Positions 1-7,327 of a DNA stretch of 15,280 bases are shown here, piece by piece; position 1 is the first letter of the stretch; every line of letters starts with the position of its first letter. Source of the stretch: Marine group II euryarchaeote REDSEA-S43_B8. Its GTDB lineage: Archaea; Thermoplasmatota; Poseidoniia; Poseidoniales; Thalassarchaeaceae. Location of the stretch: contig LUSA01000054.1 of assembly GCA_001629235.1 (NCBI GenBank), positions 1 through 15,280 on the forward strand, given 5' to 3'. The position numbers were made by a program, and so were the translations under genes. The notes beneath the pieces were generated by a model that had not been told where the DNA came from, searched no databases, and saw nothing but the letters and a program-made list of their open reading frames with translations.

Positions 1-945
1 GAATGACCTCTCGACCCCTAGTCCCTGACAGGTGGGGCACGCCCCTAGGGGGTTGTTGAACGAGAACACTCTGGGGCTCATCTCAGGTAGAAAGGAGCCG
101 TGGGTTGGGCATGCAAACTCCTCCGAGTAAGCGATTACCTCTCCCTCCTGGGTCCTGAATCTCTGCTCCTCTGCATTGTCTTCCCCGGGTTTGGGCGCAC
201 TCAGACTCTCCACTGCGACGGACCCTGCTCCGAGGCGCAATCCCGCCTCTACTCCCTCTGTTAGCCTCTGTCTATTGGGTTGTGTCAGCAGCAGTCTGTC
301 CACTCTGACGTCTATATCGTGTCTCAGATTCTTTTCCAAGCGTGGGGGGTCTTCGAAGCTAGCCTCTCTTCCATTTACCTTGCCTGCAAGGTATCCTTGG
401 TCTACGAGAGCATTGAACAAGTCGGCGTGAGTTCCTTTCCGATTCCTGATTGCAGGACTCCAAATCGCTATTCCATGTCCCTCAAAGCGCCACATGACAT
501 CGTCGACAATCTCCTGCACGGTCCTCCTGCTAACCTCGCGTCCACATTCAGGACAATGGGGGAGTCCGACCCTCGCCCACAGAAGTCGCATGTAATCCAT
601 CATCTCAGTTACAGTAGCAACTGTCGATCTGGGGTTGTGACTTCCTTGCTTCTGATCTATGCTGATAGCCGGAGATAGTCCTTCGATAGAGTCGCAGTCT
701 GGTTTCTTCATTTGTCCGAGGAACTGCCTTGCGTAGGAGCTTAGGCTCTCGACATAGCGTCTTTGGCCCTCTGCATACAGGGTATCGAATGCTAAGCTTG
801 ATTTCCCGGAGCCTGAAACCCCAGATATCACGACGAATTTTCCTCTCGGTATGCTAACATCGATGTTCTTCAGATTGTGAGTCCTGGCTCCCTTTACCTC
901 GATCCAACCATCCTCGGAGAAGCCATTGTTCTTCTTGTTTGACAT
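1..945 (-). CDS. uvrA: Excinuclease ABC subunit A, N-terminal part (runs off window)
   Basis: UvrA is the damage-recognition ATPase of nucleotide excision repair; it loads UvrB at lesions. I translated the minus strand from ATG at 945 and found 315 open codons to the window edge. The Walker A motif GVSGSGKS is at residues 42-49, followed by the UvrA signature segment around YVESLSSYARQFLGQM and then SPAISIDQK. A CPEC pair lies at 131-134. Near the edge comes RVFSFNNPLGACPTCQGLG, the typical UvrA zinc-module stretch. The first half of that zinc module reads CPTH rather than CPxC, so one ligand may be His. The start at 945 has a GGTGA Shine-Dalgarno 4 nt upstream; an in-frame ATG at 996 would add 17 residues but has no such site. 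The gene is cut by the window, not visibly broken. The rest (second ABC domain) is outside. Confidence 0.96.
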   Translation of the reverse strand, partial: MSNKKNNGFSEDGWIEVKGARTHNLKNIDVSIPRGKFVVISGVSGSGKSSLAFDTLYAEGQRRYVESLSSYARQFLGQMKKPDCDSIEGLSPAISIDQKQGSHNPRSTVATVTEMMDYMRLLWARVGLPHCPECGREVSRRTVQEIVDDVMWRFEGHGIAIWSPAIRNRKGTHADLFNALVDQGYLAGKVNGREASFEDPPRLEKNLRHDIDVRVDRLLLTQPNRQRLTEGVEAGLRLGAGSVAVESLSAPKPGEDNAEEQRFRTQEGEVIAYSEEFACPTHGSFLPEMSPRVFSFNNPLGACPTCQGLGVERSF

Positions 946-1091
946 CGCGTCACCTTGTCCGGAGTAATCAGTCACAGCGCGCTCCTTTGAAACCATGCCT
1001 GAGAAATCCACACAGAATGGAATCGGAGTTGCTTTCGTCTTCTAGTTACAGTGAGCCATTGATTGGAATCGAGCGCTCTTAGGTTTAGTGT
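946..1091. other. Intergenic region between moeA and uvrA
   Basis: 146 bp between the moeA stop and the uvrA start. It contains an 8-bp palindrome GAGCGCTC at about 1070-1077 and an in-frame alternative uvrA ATG at 996. No convincing TATA box or terminator was seen. Confidence 0.4.
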
Positions 1092-2012
1092 CTAGAGAAG
1101 CCAGAGAGCGTCGATAGTGTCGCCCTCTTGACAATCCGAATCCGGAGGGAGAAGAGAAAGGCCGTTGTGAGCTACCATACTGTGGATATTGCCGCTTCCT
1201 TGGTGCGTTCTTGTGGAGCCTAGCAGTTTATCTCCCTCCTGTCTGATAGATATCCTCCTCATGCACAGCTTCCCTGGCGCTCCCTTCAGGGACTCCTCCA
1301 TCTCCACTCTTACTCTGTTGGCAAGCCTGGGTCTGGTTCCCTCTTCGGAGCCCATACTGGATGACATCCATGGTGCTACCAGCACCGTGAAGACGATGTG
1401 GCTGCTGACTGGATTTCCTGGAAGCCCGAAAATTGGTTTCCCCCTCCAAGAGCCGAAAAGGGGCGGCCCCCCTGGCCTAATCATTACCTTCCAGAATCTA
1501 ATGTCTCCCTCTTCTTCCATTATTCTGCGAACCATGTCCCATTCCCCCATGCTGACCCCTCCACTGGTAAGAATGGCGTCGCATGACGCTGCAGCTTCGT
1601 CTAGAGTTTCTCTCAGAAGATCCATGCTGTCCTTAATCAGATCGAACCTCATGGGAGTTCCTCCCATCTTCTCCACAAGTGATGATAGCCCGAAGGTGTT
1701 GGACTCGTAAATCGAGCTCTCTGAGAGGTGCTCCCCAGGAGGAGTCAACTCGTCTCCGACCCCAATCACAGCAATGTTAGGTTTCCTTACCACCCTGATG
1801 TTCGCATGGCCCATTGTTGCTGCGAGAGAAACCGAAGCCGGAGTCAGAACGGTGCCAGCTCTCAAGGCCACGGTGTTGTGAGTTAGGTTCTCGCCCTTCC
1901 AGCGGATGAGGAACTTCTCGGCCAGGGTCTTGCCCTCGTCGACGATCTTCTGCGGGACGACCGGCTTGTCGAGGCCGCGCGCGGACTGCGCGGCGTAGGA
2001 CAGCACCATCAC
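1092..2012 (-). CDS. moeA: Molybdopterin molybdotransferase MoeA, C-terminal portion with foreign 5' end
   Basis: MoeA inserts molybdate into adenylylated molybdopterin in Moco synthesis. From about residue 42 the protein is clearly MoeA: LTHNTVALRAGTVLTPA, AVIGVGDELTPPGE, ILTSGGVSMGEWD, FWKVMIRPGGPP and FGLPGNPVSS follow in the family order, ending normally at 1092. The first 40 or so codons (about 1888-2012) are not MoeA. They read MMVLSYAAQSARGLDKPVV and come from a much more GC-rich block that continues upstream in the same frame. The GTG at 2012 is therefore only the first start codon in a chimeric frame, not a credible native start. Compared with E. coli MoeA (411 residues), roughly 85 residues of domain II are missing, including the region of the NSAMDGYA motif. 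As it stands the gene cannot encode a working MoeA. The MoeA identity of the 3' part is secure; whether the gene is truly broken in the organism is not. Confidence 0.85.
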   Translation of the reverse strand: MMVLSYAAQSARGLDKPVVPQKIVDEGKTLAEKFLIRWKGENLTHNTVALRAGTVLTPASVSLAATMGHANIRVVRKPNIAVIGVGDELTPPGEHLSESSIYESNTFGLSSLVEKMGGTPMRFDLIKDSMDLLRETLDEAAASCDAILTSGGVSMGEWDMVRRIMEEEGDIRFWKVMIRPGGPPLFGSWRGKPIFGLPGNPVSSHIVFTVLVAPWMSSSMGSEEGTRPRLANRVRVEMEESLKGAPGKLCMRRISIRQEGDKLLGSTRTHQGSGNIHSMVAHNGLSLLPPDSDCQEGDTIDALWLL

Positions 2013-2079
2013 CGCGACGCGGGCGAGGTCCTCGCGGGCCTGCTCGTCGGAGATGTCGTAGGTCTGGCCGAAGCCGAAG
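1888..2079. other. GC-rich foreign block interrupting moeA
   Basis: By hand count, 1921-1980 is 42/60 GC and 1981-2040 is 46/60, against 35/60 in 1801-1860 and 30/60 in 2101-2160. On the minus strand one frame is open across the whole block with strong G/C third positions, reading FGFGQTYDISDEQARED then LARVAVMVLSYAAQSARGL and ending IRWKGEN. That looks like a real protein fragment from a high-GC organism; I do not recognise the family. The left join (DRP) shifts the moeA frame, while the right join (GENLTHN) happens to be in frame with the MoeA C-terminus. The block has no terminal repeats, target-site duplication or transposase. A chimeric join is likelier than a mobile element. Edges are good to a few bases. 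Confidence 0.75.
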
Positions 2080-2218
2080 GCCGGTCTACCATTGATCTTA
2101 GGTCCTCGAAAAGAGTGCGTCCAGATGCCGTAATCAACGGAATTGTCTCGTCTTCTCTGACTAGGGTAAGTTGGCTGGTCAGTTCAATTGCCCGTTGCAG
2201 GGAGACTCCTACCTCCAT
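2009..2218 (-). pseudogene. moeA: moeA N-terminal fragment, frame lost at the GC-rich block
   Basis: The native 5' end of moeA. Starting at ATG 2218 it reads MEVGVSLQRAIELTSQLT, then PLITASGRTLFEDLRSMVDRP, which matches the MoeA N-terminus up to the point where the family continues PPFDNSAMDGYAV. At about 2079 the reading frame enters a GC-rich block, becomes a Ser/Pro/Thr/Arg-rich out-of-frame translation and stops at TGA 2009. An ATG two codons upstream (2224) is an equal start candidate, and neither has a clear Shine-Dalgarno. The frame stays open upstream to 2413, but that stretch overlaps the TauE gene antisense and is a shadow. This fragment and the 1092-2012 fragment are two ends of one gene. 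The start lies only about 50 bp from the divergent TauE start. Confidence 0.75.
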
Positions 2219-2267
2219 GGTCATCGAGAAACGGTGGAGTTGAAGTGTCCTTCCCAAAGCGGTCCTC

Positions 2268-3032
2268 GTGGTTTCCACTGAGTTGGTGCTTGTTCTACTG
2301 GCCCTCTTCGCAGTAGCATCCCTGTACTCCTCGGTTGGGCTCGGGGGGGCGTCGGGGTACCTAGCTGTCCTATCGATGACGACGTTTGCAGCATCAGAGT
2401 CGATTTGGCTCAAGCAATATGCTTGGTCGCTAAATCTGATTGTGGCCGGGATTGCCTTCTGGCACTACCACAAGTCTGGTCACCATGTCAGGGATCTGTC
2501 GCTTCCATTCATCTCCGCAAGCGTGCCCATGGCCGCCCTTGGAGGATTCATGCTTGTGGAAGGTGTCGTGTATGACGCGTTGCTATCGCTAGCATTTATC
2601 GTAGCGGCTTGGAGGTTGCTTTCAGGTGATGCAGGTGTTGGCGAGGCAGTCAGACCGAGTGCTACCAAGGCTGCTGTAGTTGGAGGTGGAATTGGCTTGG
2701 CAAGTGGAGTGATAGGCTTGGGTGGTGGTATCTTCCTACTCCCCGCCCTAATGCTCGGGAGATGGGCTAAAGCGAAGGAGGCCGCAGCGACGACTGCCCT
2801 CTTCGTCTGGCTAAACTCGCTCGCTGGACTAGCCGGAGCGGGGGTCGCTGGAAGGCTTGACCTAGACCCTAGTCTTCTGATTACTTTCGGAATAACTGTA
2901 CTGGCGGGGGGCTTGATAGGATCTAGGTATGGCTCCACATCCTCCTCCCAGAAGGGTGTCAGAGGCATACTTGTGACGGTACTGATTCTAGCGGCAACTA
3001 GGCGGGCATTGGGAATTCTGCAATTAGGTTGA
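2268..3032 (+). CDS. TauE/SafE family membrane permease (putative sulfite/anion exporter)
   Basis: A 254-residue polytopic membrane protein of the TauE/SafE family, whose members export sulfite, sulfoacetate or related organic anions. About eight hydrophobic segments are visible, near residues 5-27, 48-65, 77-96, 99-116, 133-160, 170-195, 203-220 and 230-247. The two family half-repeats show: VASLYSSVGLGGASGYLAVL near the N-terminus and GLASGVIGLGGGIFLLPALM after the middle. Start is GTG 2268, which places the first helix properly; there is no obvious Shine-Dalgarno. The gene is divergent from moeA and convergent with purQ, with 5 nt between the two stop codons. Substrate cannot be read from the sequence. 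Proximity to a Moco gene would be compatible with sulfite metabolism, since sulfite oxidases use Moco, but that is inference only. Confidence 0.88.
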   Translation: MVSTELVLVLLALFAVASLYSSVGLGGASGYLAVLSMTTFAASESIWLKQYAWSLNLIVAGIAFWHYHKSGHHVRDLSLPFISASVPMAALGGFMLVEGVVYDALLSLAFIVAAWRLLSGDAGVGEAVRPSATKAAVVGGGIGLASGVIGLGGGIFLLPALMLGRWAKAKEAAATTALFVWLNSLAGLAGAGVAGRLDLDPSLLITFGITVLAGGLIGSRYGSTSSSQKGVRGILVTVLILAATRRALGILQLG

Positions 3033-3040
3033 GCTGCTCA
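3030..3040. other. Palindrome carrying both convergent stop codons
   Basis: TGAGCTGCTCA is an 11-bp perfect inverted repeat with a one-base centre. Its left TGA is the stop of the TauE gene and its right end, read on the minus strand, is the TGA of purQ. The stem is too short with too small a loop for a confident terminator call, and no T-tract adjoins it. Confidence 0.35.
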
Positions 3041-3844
3041 GGCGTCCATTACGTGACTGACTGCATTGTGGAAAATCGCCATCCCCTCTCCCTGTCCGTG
3101 CTCATTGTCTTCTCTGGTCCATGTGGCTCCGAGCCATGTTGAATGGTTTGCCTCGGGGTGTGGCATCAACCCGAAAACCAACCCTGTCGGGTCACAGACC
3201 CCGGCGACGTTCCTCCAGCTCTGATTCGGAGAGATTGGGTAAGGAAGGATGTTGTCGCTAGCACTGGGGTATTCGTTCGAAGGATCGACATACCTCGCGA
3301 CCAATTGGCCGGACTCTGCCCATTTATCCATCAAAGTGGGATCGTCTGTGACGAACTTTCCCTCCCCATGTCGAACCGGGACCCTGATGCGCTCGAGCCC
3401 CGCTGTCCATATGCATGGACTCTTTGAGTCGAACTCAAGGGTCGCCCATCTGTTTTCGTAGTGCCCGCTGTCATTGAGTGCTAGGGAGGCGGTCTGGGTT
3501 AGGGAGACTTCCTCGTCACCGGGAAGAAGTCCCATCTTCACAAGTACCTGGAAGCCGTTGCATATACCAATTACAGGCTTCCCCTCCCTTACGAAACCCC
3601 TTACCTGGTCCCTCAAACCGAAGCGAAGCCTGTTCCCCATCAACCTGCCACTACCTAGATGGTCGCCAAAGGAGAACCCTCCGGGTATCGCCAAAATCTG
3701 ATAGTCTGAGAGATCCAAATCCCCGTTGACCAGTCTATTCACATGAACCCTGTCAGCATGGGCTCCTGACATCTCGAATACGGCCATGGTCTCTGTCTCG
3801 CAGTTGATTCCGAAGCCCGACAGGACTGCTACCCTGGGAGTCAT
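3038..3844 (-). CDS. purQ: FGAM synthase glutaminase subunit PurQ
   Basis: Class I glutamine amidotransferase that supplies ammonia to PurL for conversion of FGAR to FGAM, the fourth step of de novo purine synthesis. The 268-residue product begins MTPRVAVLSGFGINCETE and continues with IPGGFSFGDHLGSGR and VIGICNGFQVL, where Cys95 is the nucleophile. The C-terminal MPHPEANHS carries the His/Glu of the catalytic triad. I chose ATG 3844 over an upstream ATG at 3877 because it overlaps the purSL stop by one base (TGATG), a translational-coupling arrangement, and because the PurQ fold starts at once. About 268 residues is longer than the roughly 225 of Bacillus-type PurQ and similar to PurQ partners of fused PurSL proteins. 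Last gene of a crcB-purSL-purQ operon. Confidence 0.95.
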   Translation of the reverse strand: MTPRVAVLSGFGINCETETMAVFEMSGAHADRVHVNRLVNGDLDLSDYQILAIPGGFSFGDHLGSGRLMGNRLRFGLRDQVRGFVREGKPVIGICNGFQVLVKMGLLPGDEEVSLTQTASLALNDSGHYENRWATLEFDSKSPCIWTAGLERIRVPVRHGEGKFVTDDPTLMDKWAESGQLVARYVDPSNEYPSASDNILPYPISPNQSWRNVAGVCDPTGLVFGLMPHPEANHSTWLGATWTREDNEHGQGEGMAIFHNAVSHVMDA

Positions 3845-6800
3845 CAGGGCCCCCCTCCATGTAGTGTGTCCTTCCAAGAGTCCCTCATCTCCGACATTGA
3901 GCCCAAGAGGACTTTTTCTCCGTCCCTAGATACGGAGATGGCGTCTCCCTCGGAGACCAGTCCTAGGTAGTGACAGCATACGCCCTCCATGGATTCCTCG
4001 AAGGCCTCCTTGTCAGAGGGCCTGACGCTGACAAGTATCCTGCCGAGGCTCTCACCGAATAGGGCCCCCCAATCATCGAGATCCGAGCAGTCTGATTGGA
4101 GAGGGGATATGTCGATTGAAGCTCCGGAGTCAGCTCCGAAGCAGCACTCCGCCAGAGCCACGGCCAAGCCACCATCGCTGCAGTCATGGGCGCTTGAAAC
4201 TAGTCCGCTCTTCATGGATGAAGTAAGGGCCCTGTAGACTGTCATGTTCCTCTCTGGTTCGATTTCCGGTACGGCTCCCCCTATCCCTCCTGAGCCCTCG
4301 TCCCTCAGCATGAATGCCAATTCGCTGGCGCCGAGTTCCTGGTGAGTCTCTCCAACTAGGAATATCGCGTCTCCGGGTTTCTTGAAGTCCGACGAGACCG
4401 CTTTCCGTACGTCTTCGTGGTTTCCGAGGAGACTGAATAGCAGGGTTGGTGGGACGCTGATCTTCTCTCCTCCCATCATGGCATCGTTCTTCATGGAGTC
4501 CTTGCCGCTGATACATGGTAGCCTGTATGCCCTGCAGACGTCATCCAATGCTCTGTTCGCTCTCACCAGTTGAGCCAGTTTGTACCGTCCATCCGGGGTC
4601 TTGGATGACTCGATTGGGTCGGGCCAGCAGAAGTTGTCGAGACCTGCAATGAGATCTAGGTCCACCCCCACACATACGGCATTCCTTAGGGCCTCATCGA
4701 CGGAGGCGGCCGCCATTGCATAGGAATCTATGTCGGAGTATCTGGGAGCGATACCGTTCGAGATAACTAGCCCCTGGGTCCCTCCTTGGATGGGCGCTAT
4801 CACAGCAGCATCCCCTGGAGCATCGTGGTTAGTGCCACAGAATGGCTTGATCACGCTCTGGGCTATCACCTCGTGGTCGTAGGAACGGACCCACCATTCC
4901 TTGCTGGCTACGTTGGGTCTGGCTAGGAGCCGGGCGAGGAGCTTCCCCATTCCTTCCTCATCCAGTTCGGGCGTCTCTACCGGTAAGTGAGTCGGGGGGC
5001 TCCACTCCGAGTCTAGATTGAGTTGTGGGCATCCGTCGAATAGGAAATGTATGGGCAGGTGTGCAACGGGAGTCTGTCCATGATGGACCACGAATGCCCC
5101 GGAATCGGTGAACTCTCCGACTGGTGTTGCTTCGACCTCATGTAGACCGGCTAAGGTCTCGAACTTCTCGCAGTCGTCTGGTCTGACTCCCACTGTCATC
5201 CTCTCCTGGGACTCCGAGACCAGTATCTCCCAGGATGAGAGGCCTGCTTGCTTGAGGGGGACCTGCCCTAGGTCGAGTTTGGCTCCGCCTGTGAGTTCGG
5301 CCATCTCCCCGACGCTACTGGAAAGGCCTCCTGCGCCGTTATCTGTGATTACTTGGATAAGACCCTCGTCCCTAGCTTCCAGAATCATGTCTAGCATCTT
5401 CTTCTGGGTGATGGGGTCTCCAATCTGGACTGCTGAGCTAGGGCTCTCTTCGGTTAGTTCGAGGCTGGAGAATGTCGCTCCGTGGATTCCATCGCTTCCA
5501 ACCCTGCCCCCTACCATGTAGACGACGTCCCCTGGCTTGGGCGTCTTCACATGGCTCTCTCTTCCGTCTGCGAGGGTTCGGGGCATGATTCCAACTGTAC
5601 CACAGAAGACCAGGGGTTTTCCGATGTATCTCTCGTCGAACACTATTGCTCCGTTGACTGTGGGGATTCCTGACTCGTTTCCACCCGATCTTACGCCTGA
5701 GTGGACTCCTCTGAAAACTCTTGAGGGATGGAAAAGTCCGGGGGGGATTGTGCCTGAGTAGTCGGGGGGCCCGAAGCAGAAGACATCTGTATTGGCTATT
5801 GGCCTAGCCCCCAATCCGGTTCCGAGGATATCTCTGTTCACCCCCACAATTCCTGTAATAGCGCCACCAAATGGGTCCAGAGCACTGGGGCTGTTGTGCG
5901 TCTCGGCCTTTATGCAAACACTCCATTCATCATTCCAGGAGATGACGCCCGAGTTGTCATGGAATATGCTTAGTAGCCAATCTACCTCTTTTTGGATATC
6001 CAGCGTTGGCTGCATTATGTGGGTCTTGAATAGGGAGTTGATTGTCGTGTCCTCATCCGTTGCTTTGTCCACGTGTCTGATCTTAGCAGCGAATATCTTG
6101 TGCGAACAGTGCTCTGACCATGTCTGGGCAAGGCACTCTAGCTCTGCGTCGGTCGGTCTGTCCGATTGTAGTCCCTGTTCGGTTCTTTCGGCCCTAACAG
6201 CAGGATCTCTGTAGTGACCCTGGATGGCTTTCATCTCTTCTAAGTTTAGAGCAAGCAGTCCTCTTTCGCTGATTTCAAGCAGTTCGTCGTCACTAACCTC
6301 CAGATCTATCGTCGTCGGTTCCTTGAATATGTTTGGAGGGACATCTGGAAATCCGAGTTCGGGCCAGTGTCCCTTTGAGCACCCGTTTCTGTCTGCCACG
6401 GACGCCCTCTCAATCATTGGGTTGTGTAGAGTCGTGGCCAACTCTGAGGGGGAAACTGTGCCTTGTACTCCCCAGAACGCATATGTCCTAAACGTTGCAA
6501 CTCTGGCTTCTTTCTGCTCTGGAAAGAGCGTGGTCAGTCCGTCCAAACCCGCCTGAGCGGAGTTATCCGTGACGCCTGGCTTGAATCCTATCTGAATCGC
6601 CATCTCTGGTGGGTCCGAGAAGTCGTCTAGTATCCTTGAACCAGTTGTAGCGACCTCGATTACCGGGTCTGCAAACAAGTCATAGGTCAGAGTTTCTGCC
6701 TGTGCGTCAGAGATTGTAGATCTAACCTGATATCCCATGATGACCCTGACGGAGTCTACTTTGATTCCATGGTCAGTCTTTAGCATGGAGCGGACGTTCT

Positions 6801-6876
6801 CACCCCTAGAATCCGGAAGACCTTCGAGATCCTTTGTAGTGACTTCGAATATCCTCACATGTTCATCTGAAGACAT
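3844..6876 (-). CDS. purL: FGAM synthase subunit PurSL (fused PurS and PurL)
   Basis: ATP-dependent FGAM synthase, 1010 residues. Small PurL proteins are about 730 residues and the full PurSLQ fusion about 1300, so this is PurS plus PurL without glutaminase. Residues 1-165 look like two PurS-like halves: one starts at HVRIFEVTTKDLEGL, the other at MAIQIGFKPGVTDNSAQAGL and includes RTYAFWGV. The PurL part follows: QTWSEHCSHKIF at 251-262, IKAETHNSPSALDPFGGA at 322-338, VGVNRDILGTG, then TDNGAGGLSSSVGEMA in the first AIRS-like half. PCISGKDSMKND and SAHDCSDGGLAVALAE mark the second half. Start ATG 6876 has an AGGTGA site that overlaps the crcB stop. No frameshift seen. The glutaminase is the downstream, one-base-overlapping purQ. 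Confidence 0.96.
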   Translation of the reverse strand: MSSDEHVRIFEVTTKDLEGLPDSRGENVRSMLKTDHGIKVDSVRVIMGYQVRSTISDAQAETLTYDLFADPVIEVATTGSRILDDFSDPPEMAIQIGFKPGVTDNSAQAGLDGLTTLFPEQKEARVATFRTYAFWGVQGTVSPSELATTLHNPMIERASVADRNGCSKGHWPELGFPDVPPNIFKEPTTIDLEVSDDELLEISERGLLALNLEEMKAIQGHYRDPAVRAERTEQGLQSDRPTDAELECLAQTWSEHCSHKIFAAKIRHVDKATDEDTTINSLFKTHIMQPTLDIQKEVDWLLSIFHDNSGVISWNDEWSVCIKAETHNSPSALDPFGGAITGIVGVNRDILGTGLGARPIANTDVFCFGPPDYSGTIPPGLFHPSRVFRGVHSGVRSGGNESGIPTVNGAIVFDERYIGKPLVFCGTVGIMPRTLADGRESHVKTPKPGDVVYMVGGRVGSDGIHGATFSSLELTEESPSSAVQIGDPITQKKMLDMILEARDEGLIQVITDNGAGGLSSSVGEMAELTGGAKLDLGQVPLKQAGLSSWEILVSESQERMTVGVRPDDCEKFETLAGLHEVEATPVGEFTDSGAFVVHHGQTPVAHLPIHFLFDGCPQLNLDSEWSPPTHLPVETPELDEEGMGKLLARLLARPNVASKEWWVRSYDHEVIAQSVIKPFCGTNHDAPGDAAVIAPIQGGTQGLVISNGIAPRYSDIDSYAMAAASVDEALRNAVCVGVDLDLIAGLDNFCWPDPIESSKTPDGRYKLAQLVRANRALDDVCRAYRLPCISGKDSMKNDAMMGGEKISVPPTLLFSLLGNHEDVRKAVSSDFKKPGDAIFLVGETHQELGASELAFMLRDEGSGGIGGAVPEIEPERNMTVYRALTSSMKSGLVSSAHDCSDGGLAVALAECCFGADSGASIDISPLQSDCSDLDDWGALFGESLGRILVSVRPSDKEAFEESMEGVCCHYLGLVSEGDAISVSRDGEKVLLGSMSEMRDSWKDTLHGGGP

Positions 6877-6880
6877 GCAT

Positions 6881-6886
6881 TCACCT
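6881..6886 (-). promoter_or_regulatory. Shine-Dalgarno of purSL, inside the crcB stop codon
   Basis: AGGTGA on the minus strand uses the last two bases of the crcB TAG and lies 4 nt before the purSL ATG. It fixes the purSL start at 6876 and argues for coupled translation of the two genes. Confidence 0.7.
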
Positions 6887-7304
6887 ACGCCAGAAAGGCC
6901 TCACTGAGTCTCCAACCAAGCCACGCAGTGAGCGGTGCTAAGAGATTTAGTGCAATGTAAATCGAGGCCGCAGAGGAGCTTCCCGACTCGATTAGTCGTA
7001 CGGTCTCAACCCCGAATGTGGACATGGTCGTGAAACCACCCAACATACCCGTGCCGAAGAGTAAAAGCGTCTCAGTTTGAAGGGCCCCTGCCATCATTGC
7101 TCCTAGAACGAAGGCTCCAAACAGATTCACCACTATTGTAGCCCATGGAACCTCCGTTGCTCCGTCTGAGGGCATCGCCTCTGATACTCCCCACCTTGCT
7201 ACTGACCCAATTGCGCCGCCCACACCTACCAACACAGCTGGATGCATGACTCGTGCGAGAACTGACGGGGCTTGATATTTCTTGGAAGAGGAAAGACTTG
7301 ACAT
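6885..7304 (-). CDS. crcB: Fluoride channel CrcB/Fluc
   Basis: Small four-helix membrane protein that exports fluoride as a dual-topology dimer. Family marks in order are GGAIGSVARWGVSEA (residues 29-43), VVNLFGAFVLGAM (58-70, with the pore Asn60) and GMLGGFTTMSTFGVE (86-100, with the Phe-containing FTTMSTF break). The final helix is near 115-130. At 139 residues it is slightly longer than the usual 125 or so; ATG 7247, giving MHPAVLVGVGG, is a possible internal start that would remove a polar leader of 19 residues. First gene of the purine operon, 8 nt upstream of purSL, and divergent from pyrF with about 23 nt between start codons. I see no crcB-type fluoride riboswitch in that short gap. 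Confidence 0.93.
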   Translation of the reverse strand: MSSLSSSKKYQAPSVLARVMHPAVLVGVGGAIGSVARWGVSEAMPSDGATEVPWATIVVNLFGAFVLGAMMAGALQTETLLLFGTGMLGGFTTMSTFGVETVRLIESGSSSAASIYIALNLLAPLTAWLGWRLSEAFLA

Positions 7305-7327
7305 AGAGGAAAGTACGGGACTAATTG

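Noticed and set aside
176..678. Plus-strand open frames over the left end
   Set aside because: They are antisense to uvrA, whose minus-strand frame reads through the whole stretch with clear motifs.
1888..2079. GC-rich block as an insertion sequence or integron cassette
   Set aside because: No terminal inverted repeats, target duplication, recombinase or attachment-like site; it replaces moeA sequence rather than simply adding to it.
2225..2413. Upstream extension of the moeA N-terminal frame
   Set aside because: It overlaps the TauE gene antisense and has no MoeA similarity; the real start is at 2218 or 2224.
7305..7327. Possible fluoride riboswitch before crcB
   Set aside because: The 23-bp divergent gap is too short for the aptamer, and no crcB-motif pseudoknot pieces are visible.
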